DNA from: Streblospio benedicti
Taxonomy: Eukaryota; Annelida; Polychaeta; Spionida; Spionidae
Length of the DNA: 64,000 nucleotides
Assembly: GCA_019095985.1 (NCBI GenBank)
Contig: CM032660.1
Coordinates: 58,599,149-58,663,148, forward strand
Direction of reading: 5' to 3'
Below, in pieces: positions 24,905 to 37,610 of the stretch; the first letter of the stretch is position 1, and every line of letters begins with the position of its first letter. The translations under genes were made by a program, and so were the position numbers. Under the pieces are notes generated by a model. That model saw nothing but the letters and a program-made list of their open reading frames with translations, had not been told where the DNA came from and made no database searches.

Positions 24905-26343
24905 ACTTTTTTGTACCACCTGGAGGGACAAAGGCTCATTGTGCGTTTATGAAAGCCATATTGGTATAGGTCCCAGACATACCGGGTGGACTTGCGGCAT
25001 CCACAGCTAAAGTTGTCAAACACCATGGTTTCCATGGCAACGTCAGGTAAAATAGCATTATCCATAAGTAACACTTATATTGATGTAGAGAAAACAAGAC
25101 AGTTGGTATCATTATGTATGATACATCAAATTAAAGCTAACAATACACTCTTCCAAGTGGCGTATAAATTATGCAAATTAGCTCATTTGATAAATGTGAT
25201 TAACATAGATTAACAACATATTTTTCATAAAGTCAATATTTTCATAAATCCTAAAATTCATGCAATGAATATATTTTCATGATTTAATGTATATTAGCGT
25301 TGTAACTTCTTAGCTAAAGCAGGAAAAAGTTATAGAGATATGAAAAGTGGTTTATAGATTTTATGAGCAATTAGAAGTACGTCATGAATTTTCCAGCCGT
25401 CTTTGCAATCCTTAAAATATAATACTACTGGTGCAGCCTGCACACTTACAAGACCATAGTTTTTGAGTTTAATGAATTCTTCTCACTCCAAAAGATTCTA
25501 GGATATAATAATATGAAATTAGACAATGACTGCTCACTGTTAGCCATCAATGTCAAGAAAAATCCAAGATGGCCGACAGTAGATTGGTGGAATTCTTAGA
25601 TTGCCGATAACTTTTTAACTATTAGTGATATAAGCATGGTTTTGGTGTCTAGGGTCAGATTTATTGTGATAGAGAATCCAAATTTAACAATAAATCAGAT
25701 TGACCTGTAACATATAGGTCAAATCCAAGATGGCTGTTGGCTCTGGTGGAAATTTTTGATTTTCCATAACTTTTTAACTATTCGTGATATTATTAATTCT
25801 TATATAATTATAGGGATTGCAAGGACTGCTCGAAAATTCATGACTTGCTTCTAATGGCTCATGAAATCTATAAAACACTTTATATATCTCCCTAACTTTT
25901 TTTGCGGTTTAGCTAAGAGTTTACAAAGCTCACATACATTGACATTTTTGATAACATATTCATTTCATGGCTTTTAGGATTTATTAAAATATTGATTTGA
26001 TGAAAAATATGCTTAAAGTGTGTTATTAAAGTGTAAATTTATGTTAACTATATTTATGCAAATGAGCTAATTTTCATAATTGATACGTCACTTGGAAGAG
26101 TGTATTATGAGCTTTTATTTGATGTATCATACATCATAATACCATTTATCTTATTCTTTCTATATCAGTATAGGTCTTAATTATGGATAATGATATTTTA
26201 CCTGACGTTACCATGGAAACCAGGCCATTTGACATCTTTAGCTGTGGATGTCGCAAGTCTACCTGATATTTCTGGGATCTATACCAATGTGGCTTTCATA
26301 AAAACACCATGAGCCTTTGTCCCTCCAGGTGGTACAAAATTGA
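24905..26343. mobile_element. large foldback DNA element, ~500-bp inverted arms
   Basis: The outer ends are 'tttgtaccacctggagggac' and its inverse at 26315-26340. The arms run inward to about 25420 and 25800 with roughly 80-85% match by eye. The ~380-bp middle holds two direct copies of a segment with 'aatccaagatggc' and 'ataactttttaactatt'. There is no transposase frame, so it is non-autonomous. It lies 160 bases upstream of the kelch-BTB start. Confidence 0.8.
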
Positions 26344-27099
26344 TTTTTTTTTCAATAAGTTAATCAGTTGAGCGGCAGCAGTTCTTCTCATTATTAGTAG
26401 TCTTCTGGTAACTGCTGTGTAAAAAAGGGAATCAAAAGTGAAAAATTATGTTTTTATTAACATATCTCCTCAGATATAATTACAAACAGTTTTTCAACAT
26501 AAAAATTGATTAAAATGATAAAATGGTTTGGAATAGGTGTTGATGATTTATATGTGCAATAGCTTAGAAGAAATACAATCAGGCTGTACAAGATCACCCC
26601 AGCACTGTGACATGGATTTAAAACTAAAGAACTAAGTGATGTGCCCCTAGTTTTACTGGGTGTACAGGATGGTGAAGAAGGTTTGGAATTGACAATTATT
26701 GATAGGTATTGGTAATGGGATGTGAACATTATTATTCTAAGACATGTATCTATGCAGCATAATAAAACTGTTTAACACATGCACTCATTATCCATGGTAG
26801 TTTTCACAATAATCAAGTATCAAAAATGGGGGTACTAAATGGATACATTATGACAATTAATGGATACATTATATACTAATATTTCTCGTCAAACATGATT
26901 TTTATAAAGCCATATAAGAATTGTGAAAGTCAATGATAAAGACTGCTGAATAAAATTGCAACACTATTTCTTCCTGTCAGATGATCTATAAAGACCATTA
27001 CAATTGTTCTCTTTATTCAAGCAACTTTAGTATGGGGTAAAATATATATTCAACCCAAACCATGCATTTATTCTCTTTTATTCAAGTGACACTTTTCTT
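26344..27099. other. no gene seen
   Basis: AT-rich intergenic sequence without supported exons. Confidence 0.4.
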
Positions 27100-27330
27100 C
27101 CAGTGTTTTATACACTGGCTTAGCCACCATTAATTGCGTCAGGACGCCCGTCCGTCACTCTCCGCTTCGTTACCCCTCTACAGGTCGCATCGTTTGAGTT
27201 AGGATGCTCCAATTTGGCATGACAGTTGGAAATGGTGACTACAAGAAGCCTATTTCACATGGGCCCAAATGATCCATATTTGGGTCAAACATTGATTCTT
27301 AACCATTATGGTCCATTTAAATCATTCTTA
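27100..27330. repeat. dispersed repeat with ccagtg hairpin start, copy 1
   Basis: Begins with the hairpin 'ccagtgttttatacactgg', then 'acccctctacaggtcgcatc', 'aggatgctc' and 'tatttcacatgggccca'. All are shared with the copy at 29347. Confidence 0.7.
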
Positions 27331-27748
27331 TTACTATTGAAATGCACAATTACAGATCAATATTCTACCAGCTGCAAAATGGACTCAATGGAGCCGTTTG
27401 CTATTTGCTGCTATTAGGTCTCAGACCAGCAAATCAATACAAAATGAGCAAACAATTCGGTTCGAACACTTGGGTGCTGTGAAAAGTTGATATAACTAAA
27501 AAGTAGGCGTGGTTCCGATTATTTACTGATTATAGATATGGTAAAAACATTAAGCTTATACCCGATAGGTGTCAAACCAGTTATTTTATTTAAATTTTTT
27601 TGAATAGTTAGTGCACATCGTCAGTTATAAAGACGGCCATGTATCAAATAGAATAGTGCTAGACTACGAGGATTTCAAGGGGTAGGTCTCATCTATGGCT
27701 GCCAGAGCTCTGGGAAGGTGATAGGTGATTATGCCCATATGAATTTTC

Positions 27749-27848
27749 NNNNNNNNNNNNNNNNNNNNNNNNNNNNNNNNNNNNNNNNNNNNNNNNNNNN
27801 NNNNNNNNNNNNNNNNNNNNNNNNNNNNNNNNNNNNNNNNNNNNNNNN
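27749..27848. other. assembly gap (100 N)
   Basis: Exactly 100 N. The flanks show no overlap with each other. Confidence 0.99.
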
Positions 27849-27989
27849 TTACTCATCTGTTAGACACTCGTGTGTATAAATACATTTTATGAGGCATTAC
27901 AAAGAAAGATTGCATTAACTTTCAATTCTACTCTCACTCTCACTGACATGGCACCAGAGACATCTTCCGTTTAACAATATCAAGTGGCC

Positions 27990-28125
27990 TTGACGGGACT
28001 CCAAACTCACAACCCCAAAGGTCGTTGGAGCAAGAACCATACCCTTGGGGGTCGTGAGTTCAGTACCGTCAGAAGCAAAATGATATAGTCAAATGGAAGA
28101 TTAACTATGTCCAATCCAGGGAGCA
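27990..28125. mobile_element. SINE family 2, rearranged fragments
   Basis: An inverted piece ('gacgggactccaaactca') abuts a forward piece ('gggggtcgtgagttcag', 'tatagtcaaatggaag'), giving head-to-head halves of the same SINE. Confidence 0.55.
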
Positions 28126-28344
28126 GAACAGAGTGAGTAGAAATAAATTCACAAGCAAACTTTGAAAAAAAATGACGTAATAGAGAGCAAGTTTCAGAGA
28201 CATAGACACACAACATGCACAATGCATCCTGCCGAGATTACAACGTGCTCGACGCACATAGTGACAGATGCTAGTTAAGGTTACAGCCTAAGAATAGTAA
28301 CAAGGCAGACGGTTGAAGCAGGTGCTAAAAATAAAGTAGAGGTA

Positions 28345-28450
28345 CTGTGTGTCGGGGGATTAGGGTAATGGTAGCGCACCCGCCTATGACACATGTGACC
28401 GGTCTGAATCATAGACGGGAGGACGTGATTTCGATTCCACGATCTTCCAA
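28345..28450 (+). mobile_element. tRNA-like sequence, probably a third SINE type
   Basis: An A-box-like 'gggtaatggtagcgcaccc' and a B-box-like 'gatttcgattccac' are 80 bases apart, too far for a tRNA gene. The family is not otherwise seen in the window. Confidence 0.4.
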
Positions 28451-29346
28451 ATAACTTTACCCTGTCTCTGAAATTCCGTTTCACTTTGTGTAATGAGTCT
28501 AGTGATGATAGAAGCACAATCCTTGATAAATATTATGGAAGGTAGGCAGCACCCACTCCAACCCACACTCATATGAAATGGCTTTCTGAGAAACTTCTAT
28601 GATCGCATAGATATATTCAATCTCAGCGGACAATATTCTCGTCTTAGCTTTAGTATCAGATGTATGGTAACCACGATTTTAAAATTGATTTTCCAATGAT
28701 TATTCAAAATTTACATTAAGGGGGTGGGGGTGAAAGGCAATAACATTCGCTGTTCAATAAATAGTACAAAGAAGTTAACAGAAGTGTGTCAAGTGAGCTC
28801 ACAACAGCATTGTTGAAATACCGAACAAGAACTAGCTATAACTCTGTTATTAAAGGGGGCATAAAGGATAAATTATGTATTTTTTAACAAAACGTGTTAT
28901 CTAATAATGTGTTATATCAAATTAAATGATATGTCATTTCTGATGTAACTGTCAATCATTTTTATGTTACAAAACCGAATTTTATTAATAATTTGACTTT
29001 AAAGTAAAAACCATTCATGCCACCTTGATTTTCTATGATTTTGGTTATGTTCTAAAAATAGCCTCTATGACGTCATGAACTGGATACTTTGGGAAAGACC
29101 CTACAGCATCCTGTACAAACTCTTAGAATTCCTTGCAATAAGTTCAGCCTCTATTCTCAGCCCACACCCCTGATAAAAGCCGGATAGTTATTTTATTACT
29201 ACACATATAATCTACAGAAATATGCGTTTCCAACCATATTAATTATAAATATTTAGTAGCATGTTTTATTACTAAACTTTGAGGGTCAAAAATGGGCATT
29301 CTATGCTTAATCTAGGCCTATCTTGCCGAAGACAGTATATATCATT
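28451..29346. other. no gene seen
   Basis: AT-rich intergenic sequence with no supported exon. Confidence 0.4.
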
Positions 29347-29600
29347 CCAGTGTTTTATACACTGGCTTGTATAATTAATTGTCCGTCCGTCCGTCCGTCC
29401 GCCGGTCCTTCCTTCCGTCCTTCCGTCCGGTTTGTTACCCCTCTACAGGTCGCATCATTTGAGCTAGGATGCTCAAATTTGCATGTCAGTTGGAAACGGT
29501 GACCACAAGACCCCTATTTCACATGGGCCCAAACGGTCAATATTTGGGCCCATTTGGGCCCATTATTAGGTCCATTTTACTAGTATTCAATACGCTTTAG
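29347..29600. repeat. dispersed repeat with ccagtg hairpin start, copy 2
   Basis: Same layout as 27100-27330, with a small (CCGT)n expansion near 29383-29402 and a doubled 'tttgggcccat'. Confidence 0.7.
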
Positions 29601-29723
29601 CCAACATGGAAAAATCAATATCATAAGGCAGCAACATCAGTCTAGACTCGTGGTATTAGCTGCTGGCATATGAATATTGTAGGAAATGACCACGAGATTG
29701 GAGTGTCAATCGCAAAATTGAGC

Positions 29724-29776
29724 ATGCTGACGTCTGACGTACCCGAACAAAGTGAGGGTAAATCAGACGTCAGCAT
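29724..29776. repeat. hairpin with perfect 14-bp arms
   Basis: atgctgacgtctga at 29724-29737 pairs with tcagacgtcagcat at 29763-29776. Both arms contain the GACGTC palindrome. Confidence 0.8.
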
Positions 29777-30839
29777 TCATGATTTTATTTTAAAAAAAAA
29801 TCATATCATTTCAACATTCACATCAATTTTGTTTTTTGTTTTGACACGACAATTCCAGTGGTCAATCTAACCCATTCTATCATGATGTGCAAAAATCTAA
29901 AATAAAATTACAGTTTCCATTAATCACTACACATGCTAAATATACACGCAAACATTCTTATCCTGGTATAAACCATTTGCCGTCATTAGTCTAAACTTAG
30001 CCTTGCGAAAAGTTGCGACACAAGCACAAAAAATATTAGTAAAAGTTATCCAAGCATGTGTTTCTTCAAAATTTCTGAGAGAATATGTTTATGCACATAA
30101 TCCACGCGAAACTATGAACTTATTCTAGCAGTATCCAAGTCTTAAATGCATCCACCAGTGTATCCATGGCATAAAGTTGACAAGCATGGTTTGCTTAAAC
30201 AGCAATTAGACTAGTGCAGTCAATTTTGGCAAGAAAGAGCGCGGAGACCACTACTATGGCTCTAGTCTAAACTGTTGCTCACTGCTACACAAAACACGTC
30301 TTGCTACGTCAGCGGCTGTATTGATATTGTGAGGAGTTTAGACTAGCGCCGTGGTTTTTTTTTGGAGCGTGTTTTCCATCGCAAAATTGAGCACGGAGAT
30401 TGACCAATCAGCGTGGGTTATTGGCGGTGATTTTTGCACGGAATGATAGAATGTTTTTTTGCCAATATATAGACAGTGGCGTTCCAGTGTTTTTCCAAGA
30501 TTAAAACACTGGTTTGCCCTCACTATTTTGTAAAACTGTAATTATATAATCGAAATAAAAAAAATTGGCTATTAGCAGTGCAACGCAAGCAAAGAATATA
30601 ACATGTATTTTGTTATATATACAATGCCAAATGAGTCTGGTGTATCACATCAGCGTTGTTGTGGATGTAGGTAATAATCAAATGTAAACGTGTAAATGTG
30701 CTTATTTACAGTGGCAAATCACATTTTTTGCCATGCTCTAGTGACTTGACAATTACACCAGGTCGCTACCAAACGGCAGAGGTACTTATCACTCACATCA
30801 GCGTTCGCTTGCCTGACCTACACCTATTTGACGGAATTC

Positions 30840-31380
30840 ATTTAACGTGTAGGCCATTGACAGTTTCGTCAACCGCTGTTGACATCTTCAAAATGACGAA
30901 CTGCGCATGACAGCCATCTAGTCTCCTCTACCACCATCGAGAATTTGGTCATAGACTTGCGATAGCTGGTGGGCCCCCTCATCCCGGTTCATGACCTGCC
31001 TGTTGGTGTGGATGTGGACCGCCTCCTTAATCGTTCTTGTTTTCCAGTCACTCTCTGTCAATCACGCTAGCACTATCCCAATCTATGTCATGGTTATGTT
31101 GGTTGACAAAGTCCGTTATCACGCTTTTATTTATCTCAGTCAGTGATTCCTTATTCATAGATCTCGTGTATGCCTTCTTTTTATTGGTTCTTTTCTTCCT
31201 GTGTTCTTTCCTATCTTCCCTTCTAGTTCGATTGACATTTGCTTTCTTAATCTTCAGAATGACCACTCTGGATAGCCACACTGTTTCAAGGCTTCAACCA
31301 CGTGCTGTTTTTCTTTCCTCCTATCTTCTTCCCCAGACACAATGTACATACATCTATCAAACAGTTGCACAAAAAAATTA
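30840..31380 (-). mobile_element. Penelope-like element, 3' fragment
   Basis: Minus-strand translation gives 'HNHDIDWDSASVIDRE' followed in another frame by 'WKTRTIKEAVHIHTNRQ' and 'MNRDEGAHQLSQVYDQIL'. This is the C-terminal signature of Penelope-like retroelements with a GIY-YIG endonuclease. A lysine-arginine-rich stretch precedes it. Only this end is present and the frame is broken, so it is dead. It is antisense to the plus-strand frame at 30698-30910, which is therefore not a gene. Confidence 0.7.
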
Positions 31381-31758
31381 CAAAATACATTAGACTTTTA
31401 TACAGTATTTACAAAGATCATGTTTCCTATCCGGTGTTTGAAATCCGCCCGTGACAATTTAGGAAAGTGCTGACTTTTAATGTTGTTAGACCAAAGGTGG
31501 TTGACAAGCAAGCCTACTAATTCGAAAATGCTCTACAGCAAAGTCGATCGCTTTTCATAATGGCAGATGATTTTTTAATTATTCAGTCCCAAAGGCTGGC
31601 TTTGATTTCCCATGAATCTCTAACACTGAATTGTAATGTTATTGCAAGCGTATGGTCTGGAATCTACCAATGAAGGCGTTCTTCCACCTACCAAATTCTG
31701 GCAGCGATGGTTTTGATTGTTGATTCGTATACATAATACAATCATCTAAATATGTATG

Positions 31759-32085
31759 CTTCTGTGGCCGAGTGGATAGGGAGTTGGACTCGTGACCAGA
31801 CGGTCGTGGGTTCGATTCCCGGTCGGGTCTGGTGGTAAGTGTTGAGCAAACTTACCTCTAACACGTTGCACACTGCTCCGTGGTACCTACAGGTTAAATA
31901 GGTTAATGTGAATGATTAGCACGTCTGCGCCGCTACGGCAGCAATTGTGCTGCATGCTCCCCGGGGAGTTGAGAAAGATACAGTGTGACAAGGATGCCAA
32001 CAAACTGGTGTGAATGTAAAGTCTTGAGAGCCAGACTAGAATCATGACTATAAACCACCACATTTACATTAACATAAACATAATG
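31759..32085 (+). mobile_element. tRNA-derived SINE, family 1, best copy
   Basis: A-box tggccgagtgg at 31765-31775 and B-box ggttcgattcc at 31809-31819, at tRNA-like spacing. The body has 'gtgttgagcaaacttacc' and 'ttgcacactgctccgtgg', with the tail 'ataaaccaccacatttaca'. The head is intact enough to act as a polymerase III promoter, but the body shows it is a SINE, not a tRNA gene. It ends about 12 bases before an LDLa exon. Confidence 0.85.
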
Positions 32086-32096
32086 CCGCCTTTCAG

Positions 32097-32200
32097 CCTG
32101 CCTGTCTGGGTATGAGAAGACGGGTCGCAGTGCATTATGAGCCGGTGGCACTGTGACGGGAGTCCCGACTGTCAGGATGGCTCTGACGAGCAGGACGGCT
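32097..32200 (+). CDS. isolated LDL-receptor class A exon (one base short)
   Basis: Acceptor 'tttcag' at 32091-32096 and donor GTGAGT at 32201. The second half reads [20 protein letters not shown], then EQDGC across the donor. This is the calcium-binding core of an LDLa module, with the conserved CDG..DC.DGSDE. The first half reads CLSGYE one frame away. At 104 bases the exon is one short of the symmetrical phase 1-1 length usual for LDLa exons, so a one-base deletion or sequence error lies near 32117-32121. No neighbouring exon of the same gene was found. Confidence 0.6.
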
Positions 32201-34855
32201 GTGAGTGTATCTGCTATATTACTGTTATGAACAATTTGTAAATCTTTTAAAATTACTCAGATGTCCTCAAAAATGATGTGAAAAAATGTATCCCGCATAC
32301 ATATATCTCAGACTAGATTCCTTGCGTTTCACCAATCCTTTTCAATTAAAGAAACAAACAAACCGTTTATGTTATAATATGTGCTTTTGATGCTTAGCTT
32401 GTCATGTTTTGTTGTGTGTGTCTGTAGATATTTGGAGCTTATGCACTCATACCAATTCTATTATGAGCAAACAAAACGGCCTTTTTACTTGTCAATTCAA
32501 ATGTTTCTGTGTTTTATTTTCATCAAACATACTGCACTATATTCTGCTGTAAAGCTGTACTGATGTATCTCACATCGTCCATCCACGGGCTTGTCTTTAA
32601 GAATGATAGTACGGTCCGTAATTTCTATGTGATTGACCATCCATTTCATACATGGTTTGTGGCACTTAAATGGTCCACTCTGATGGTCTGTATGTCTTTA
32701 TTTTTGTCGTATTGTACATGATTGTGACCATGTATAGCGCTGCTGACGCAAGTTGATCAATGTTCAATATGGTCATCGTCTTACCCCCACATTACACCAA
32801 AAGGGCGGTACCATACGATACGTGGCTGAACCAGGCGGGAAGATGGTAAAAAATTAGACCTTTCGGGGTACCAGGGTACCGTCTTGGGCGGCATGGGACG
32901 GCATGTGGTGCTGTTTTACATCACGCTCGGTGCCGCCTGATACCGTCTTTTGCATGACATAACGTTTTGCATGACACCTGAATCTGAATCTGAGTGAATA
33001 CTCCGCAGCCATCAGTTTTGATGATTATAGCAGAGGGAGGCGACGTGGTGTTGGTACATGGACCTCAAGAGGCAGGCTAGGCAGGCAACTGAGCCTCGGG
33101 GTTGCGGAGGGGTCACACTAGCTATAGTTTTCAAACTAGGTGAGTTCTTTTACGTACAGAGGGGTGGCTTTCCTCTACACGGGACACGCCTTTTAACGAG
33201 GCTTCCGAACCTCTGGCTTGGTGTCGCCACCGTCTTGTATGATATACTCGATAGCAGCCACACGCTGTGTGGATATCGGCAGTACAGTGGCAGACACACA
33301 ACGTAACTCTTTGGCACCAGGAAGTCTGCCGAAGCCGGGGCGCCAACTTACGATGCAGGAAACTCCTGTTTGTCGGTTGTACGCGCTAACCTCTGTACTA
33401 ACGAAGACCACACCTGGTGTCGCATGGTGCCGTTTTGCATGACACCTGGTGCTGCCAGGTGCCGTTTTGCATCACGCCTATCATAACCCCCCCCCCCACC
33501 TCCGTAGAAGGCGGGCACAGGTCCACTGGATCACTCACTGCTACACAGCCACTGGACTTCCAGCGCTCTCTGTACGAGTAGAGACCAGTGTTCACTGCCA
33601 TGTCATGACCATAACTCAAGCCCTCCCATAACCCATTCTGTGGAGACGGATCAAGTCGCATTTTGCCATGCCGAATCCTTTTTTCATATTTGAAATAAAA
33701 TATCTTTAAACCAACCCATTCTACCCCCGGGCACACGTACCAGGCCCCAATGAGGGATTTAGAACCTGGAAACATGCACAGTTATTATCTATCGCAAAAA
33801 CGTCTAAACACCATAGCAGCCACTGTGATAAAGCAAAATGCTGCTGAAAAGGCATTCACGATCAACAAAGTACCCATGCACAGCATATAACTTTGCAGCC
33901 CAGGCTGAGGAAACATTGAAAATGTGTCTGTTAAAGCATCGTATTGCGGGTTCACTCACCCTTGCTCAACCATTGGACGCTTCCAGGTCTGGTCAAGCAT
34001 GTAGTGGTCTGCATACACCCTCACGTGGTGACCATCACTCAAACCTTTCAGAAAGAAATCAGGTGTGGATATTACTAGTTTTGTCCAAAGACTATTATTA
34101 TAATTGCAGGATCAAAGAGAATTTCAGTCAATACCGATCAATAATCCCCGTGCCACGCGACACAGATTTGAGCGGCATATATGCCCACTTCTCCTTCGAA
34201 GTCGCATATGCCACGCACATTTTTGGCTTGCGGCATGTCGCACGCACCACCAAACGGCACCATACGGCACCAGTTTTATGACGCACACATCTTTCTATAC
34301 CGTTCTCTGCAGTATTATGCTGCGTCAGGGTTCCTAGAAGTGCATTTTTGGGGACTTTGTCGTTTTTTCACCCGAAAATGATCATGATGTATGGTGCCGC
34401 AGGCCGGTCTAATGTAGGGGTTATTCTATACCTTCATTTTTCATTCTTCATTCCTAATGTGCTAATTGAACAGTTGTGTTTCTGCCATGCTGAGTTTACA
34501 CAAGTGGCATTAATTTTATTCATTTTGGCCCATTTCAGTGGGGTGATCCATATTGCCCTTGAAAGGATGTATGCTGTCTATTGTCACTATTTGTGGTGGT
34601 ATGAGGTTCCATATTCTTATTGTTCTTGTAAAACCAATACACAACACACATATAATTATTTATATGGATTATCATTACTGGACACCAGAGGCAACTGTAT
34701 CAATGGATTTGATCTTCTTTTGAAAGTTGCTTTGAGACGATTTGTAATTATTTGAATGACAGAAGGTGAATACCAATGGATTACAAGTAATTCTGCCACA
34801 ATATGTTTTGTGTAGTCATGGTCACAGCGATGAACATGAACGTTGAAATAACATT
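32201..34855. other. no gene seen; local repeats of 'gttttgcatgacacc'
   Basis: Between about 32800 and 34290 short motifs such as 'ccgttttgcatgacacctg' and 'ggcaccatacggcacc' recur in both orientations. This suggests a decayed transposon of about 1.5 kb, but borders and coding capacity are not clear. The overlapping frames at 33058-34755 have no family features. Confidence 0.35.
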
Positions 34856-34889
34856 TTTTTTTTTTTTTTTTTTTTGGGGGGGGGGGGGG
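34856..34889. repeat. poly-T followed by poly-G
   Basis: About 20 T then about 13 G, followed by 'tacaggtcaatatc'. Confidence 0.9.
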
Positions 34890-36317
34890 TACAGGTCAAT
34901 ATCAGTTTTTTTAACTATTCGTTTTTCCATTATCATATTTTGAACCCCAAAACCACTTTCAAAAACATAGTCTTTAACTCATACCCATTGATGCCTTTGC
35001 TGATCACACGTGTGTAGATCGTTGTTGATGGACAAGACTTTTGCGAGGCGGGGTAGAATTCATCTTGCCACAGCAACGGATCATCTATCAAATATTAAAG
35101 ATAGATGTGATCACCTTCTCGGAGGAAGATGGGTAGAATAATACTAAAGCATTGGGAATAATCAATCTAGCCCGTTAAGATATAAATACATGTTTACTAC
35201 CAAGTATTTAATGTAATACTTTTAAAGTAACAATTAGATCGATTTCTGAACATCTCTGTCAATTAATTATATTGAGTGCTTACATTTATAGTCAGTGTTA
35301 CTCAATAATTATATTGAGTAACACTGACTATACATGCATATAGCCCCGATATGAAATTCTCTCAGCAACACACTTCATGTTTCATGCACATAATTATATA
35401 ATCTAGTAATCATTATCATTGTCATGTATGTAATATTAATCTTATTGCACCATGAAAATGAAGCCTCAGCCATGTCAAAACATAGTATGGCAGGGGGTTT
35501 AGCATACCTGCTTCAATCACTACAGGGGCAATCTACAGACTGTGCCCTGTGCCGCTGTGCCTTTACCGAGTTCAATCATTAAAGTCTTACTGCACGGCCA
35601 GCCCTAGCCTATCTCAAGGCCTTTAAATGATCTGACATGAAGGCCTATTCTAAAAGCCTCTGTATGACGTCAATTTTGCCAAGAGTTTTGCTAAAGTGAC
35701 GTCATTTACTAAAAGCACATGGCTTCTATTTAGAAACAACAGCCCAGCTGTAGGTGAGTATTTTGCTGTTTAAGCATGTAGGACTGTTTATTTGTAATGT
35801 GGTTCTGGTTCATTAATTCACAAATAAGCCAGCCCCAGTTAGTAACGGGAAGTTTTAGCGTGTGGTACTGTTTATTTATATTGGGGAATGTTTGATGAAG
35901 TTCTGTTTTGTAATATTTTGTTTATTTGATACTCTATTGGTATCTGATCATGGATAATGAAGCAATTAGACATAGCTTGCAAAAGATTGGATATGAACAT
36001 TTTCAAATAGTTTTACTTTATCAAATGATTTTAAGTTTTCTTTCTCACACAACAATAGTAGGTAGGAGGTTGAAGTCTGACATCCGTATTTGTTTTTTAT
36101 TGGTGTACTGTCGTCAACTTTTGGGGGACTATTATTTGGAGGTGTATCCATTTTGGTAAAAAGAAGCTAAGTCATACATGTACAAGTAACTGAGAAACAC
36201 ATCAGGATTACATATTTAATATCTTGGCTGACCCTTACCTGATCACCCATGCATACATATTCTGCTGCTTCTGCATCTGTTGCTATAGTCAGGGCTGGTT
36301 TTCAGGAAATCAAACTT
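34890..36317. other. no gene seen
   Basis: AT-rich sequence. It contains the perfect hairpin listed separately. Confidence 0.4.
35287..35332. repeat. perfect 20-bp hairpin, 6-base loop
   Basis: tatagtcagtgttactcaat (35287-35306) is exactly complementary to 35313-35332, with loop aattat. Confidence 0.9.
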
Positions 36318-36906
36318 TGCTAGGCATTTTATATTAGAATTTGGCATACAGTTGATTTTTACATAATTCGGGTATGCTGAATTCAAATCTACGGATGCCG
36401 GAAAATATTTTCACTCCTGACCTTCAAATCAAAGATGGCCGCTGTCGTGAAGGTCAATAACGTTTTTAGCCATAACTAAAAACTATTTTACATAGAACAT
36501 TTATTTTCGTATCTATGAGTAGGGTTTCTGTAACAAGGAATCAATTATTCAAAAAGAAAAACATATATTTCAAATATGAGGCCTTCAAATACATGATTTC
36601 CACCAAGATGGCCACCGAAATGCTGGTTTATCGGTACAGACAAATGTAAGTCATAATTATAGATACCTATAGCAGATACCTATTTTAGAGTTTAAATATT
36701 GTGAGAGAGAACATGTTTTAATGTAACAAAGTCCTGTTAAAGATGTTTCATTTCATCGAATGAATTACAGTATAATCTAAGTGTTTCCAATACAAATATT
36801 CACATTCTACCAAGACGTATGCAATAACACTGGCTTACATTTGTAACTACATGTATAACAAATACCTTTGCAGCTGCAGTGGATAAGATTTACCCATGTG
36901 TTGGGA

Positions 36907-37417
36907 AGCCCCTTTCACAATTGCGTTGCGAGCAGTTGGCGAGCAATTGGCGATCACGTTCGCATACGTTGCACGAGCGAATTGCACAAGTCGTACGTGC
37001 GGTCTCTTCTATTGCAGGTGAATTCACGAGCGCATGTGAATTTCAAACATGTTCAAAATTCAGTTTTTGGCTCGCAAACCGGCACATCTATTGGTTTTAA
37101 AACGTTACATCGCACAAAGTTTTGCACGTTGTATCTACTCGCATGATTTCATGAGGTGGCACACAACATTTTACGGTCGCAGGGCGACTTGCAATCATGT
37201 TTTTCCATCAAGGGGGCGTTGCTCAACCATCGTACGTCCTTATTGCGTTTGTTGTACAACACAAACCTCCTGAACCTGAATTCTGGGACAGTGCTGACAG
37301 GATAAATGCTCGTCAAAGCCTGTTCCTTGCGATCATTTCTGCGACCACCTCTTGCACACACTAGACCGTACGACATTTTGGTCGCATTTATTTGCAATCA
37401 ATTGTGAAAGGGCTGAA
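36907..37417. mobile_element. MITE, cccctttcacaattg family, copy 2 (nested)
   Basis: Runs from 'gcccctttcacaattgcg' to 'caattgtgaaagggct'. It is inserted in the left arm of the larger transposon, whose sequence resumes directly with 'gaacagaaag'. The flanking GAA on both sides, single in the other arm, gives a 3-bp target duplication as in PIF/Harbinger elements. Confidence 0.85.
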
Positions 37418-37610
37418 CAGAAAGCAGTGCGGTCAAGACAGGTACCAGACAGTTGTTTGTAAGCTTCCAACCAAATCCTGCCAGAATGGTTTGTTTGGTG
37501 TTTGTGCTTCCTTCAAATAAGAATCTGATAATGTGCTCTCTGCGAAGACTTATGAAATATTGCAACGAAAGATCAAGCCACAGATGAAATTTCATGTTCA
37601 CTTCTAGAGG

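Noticed and set aside
30698-30910. 70-codon plus-strand frame preceded by an acceptor-like 'atttacag'
   Set aside because: Largely antisense to the Penelope-like remnant; no family features.
31759-31832. Possible tRNA gene (A- and B-box at near-normal spacing)
   Set aside because: Followed by a conserved body shared with two other copies, so it is the head of a SINE.
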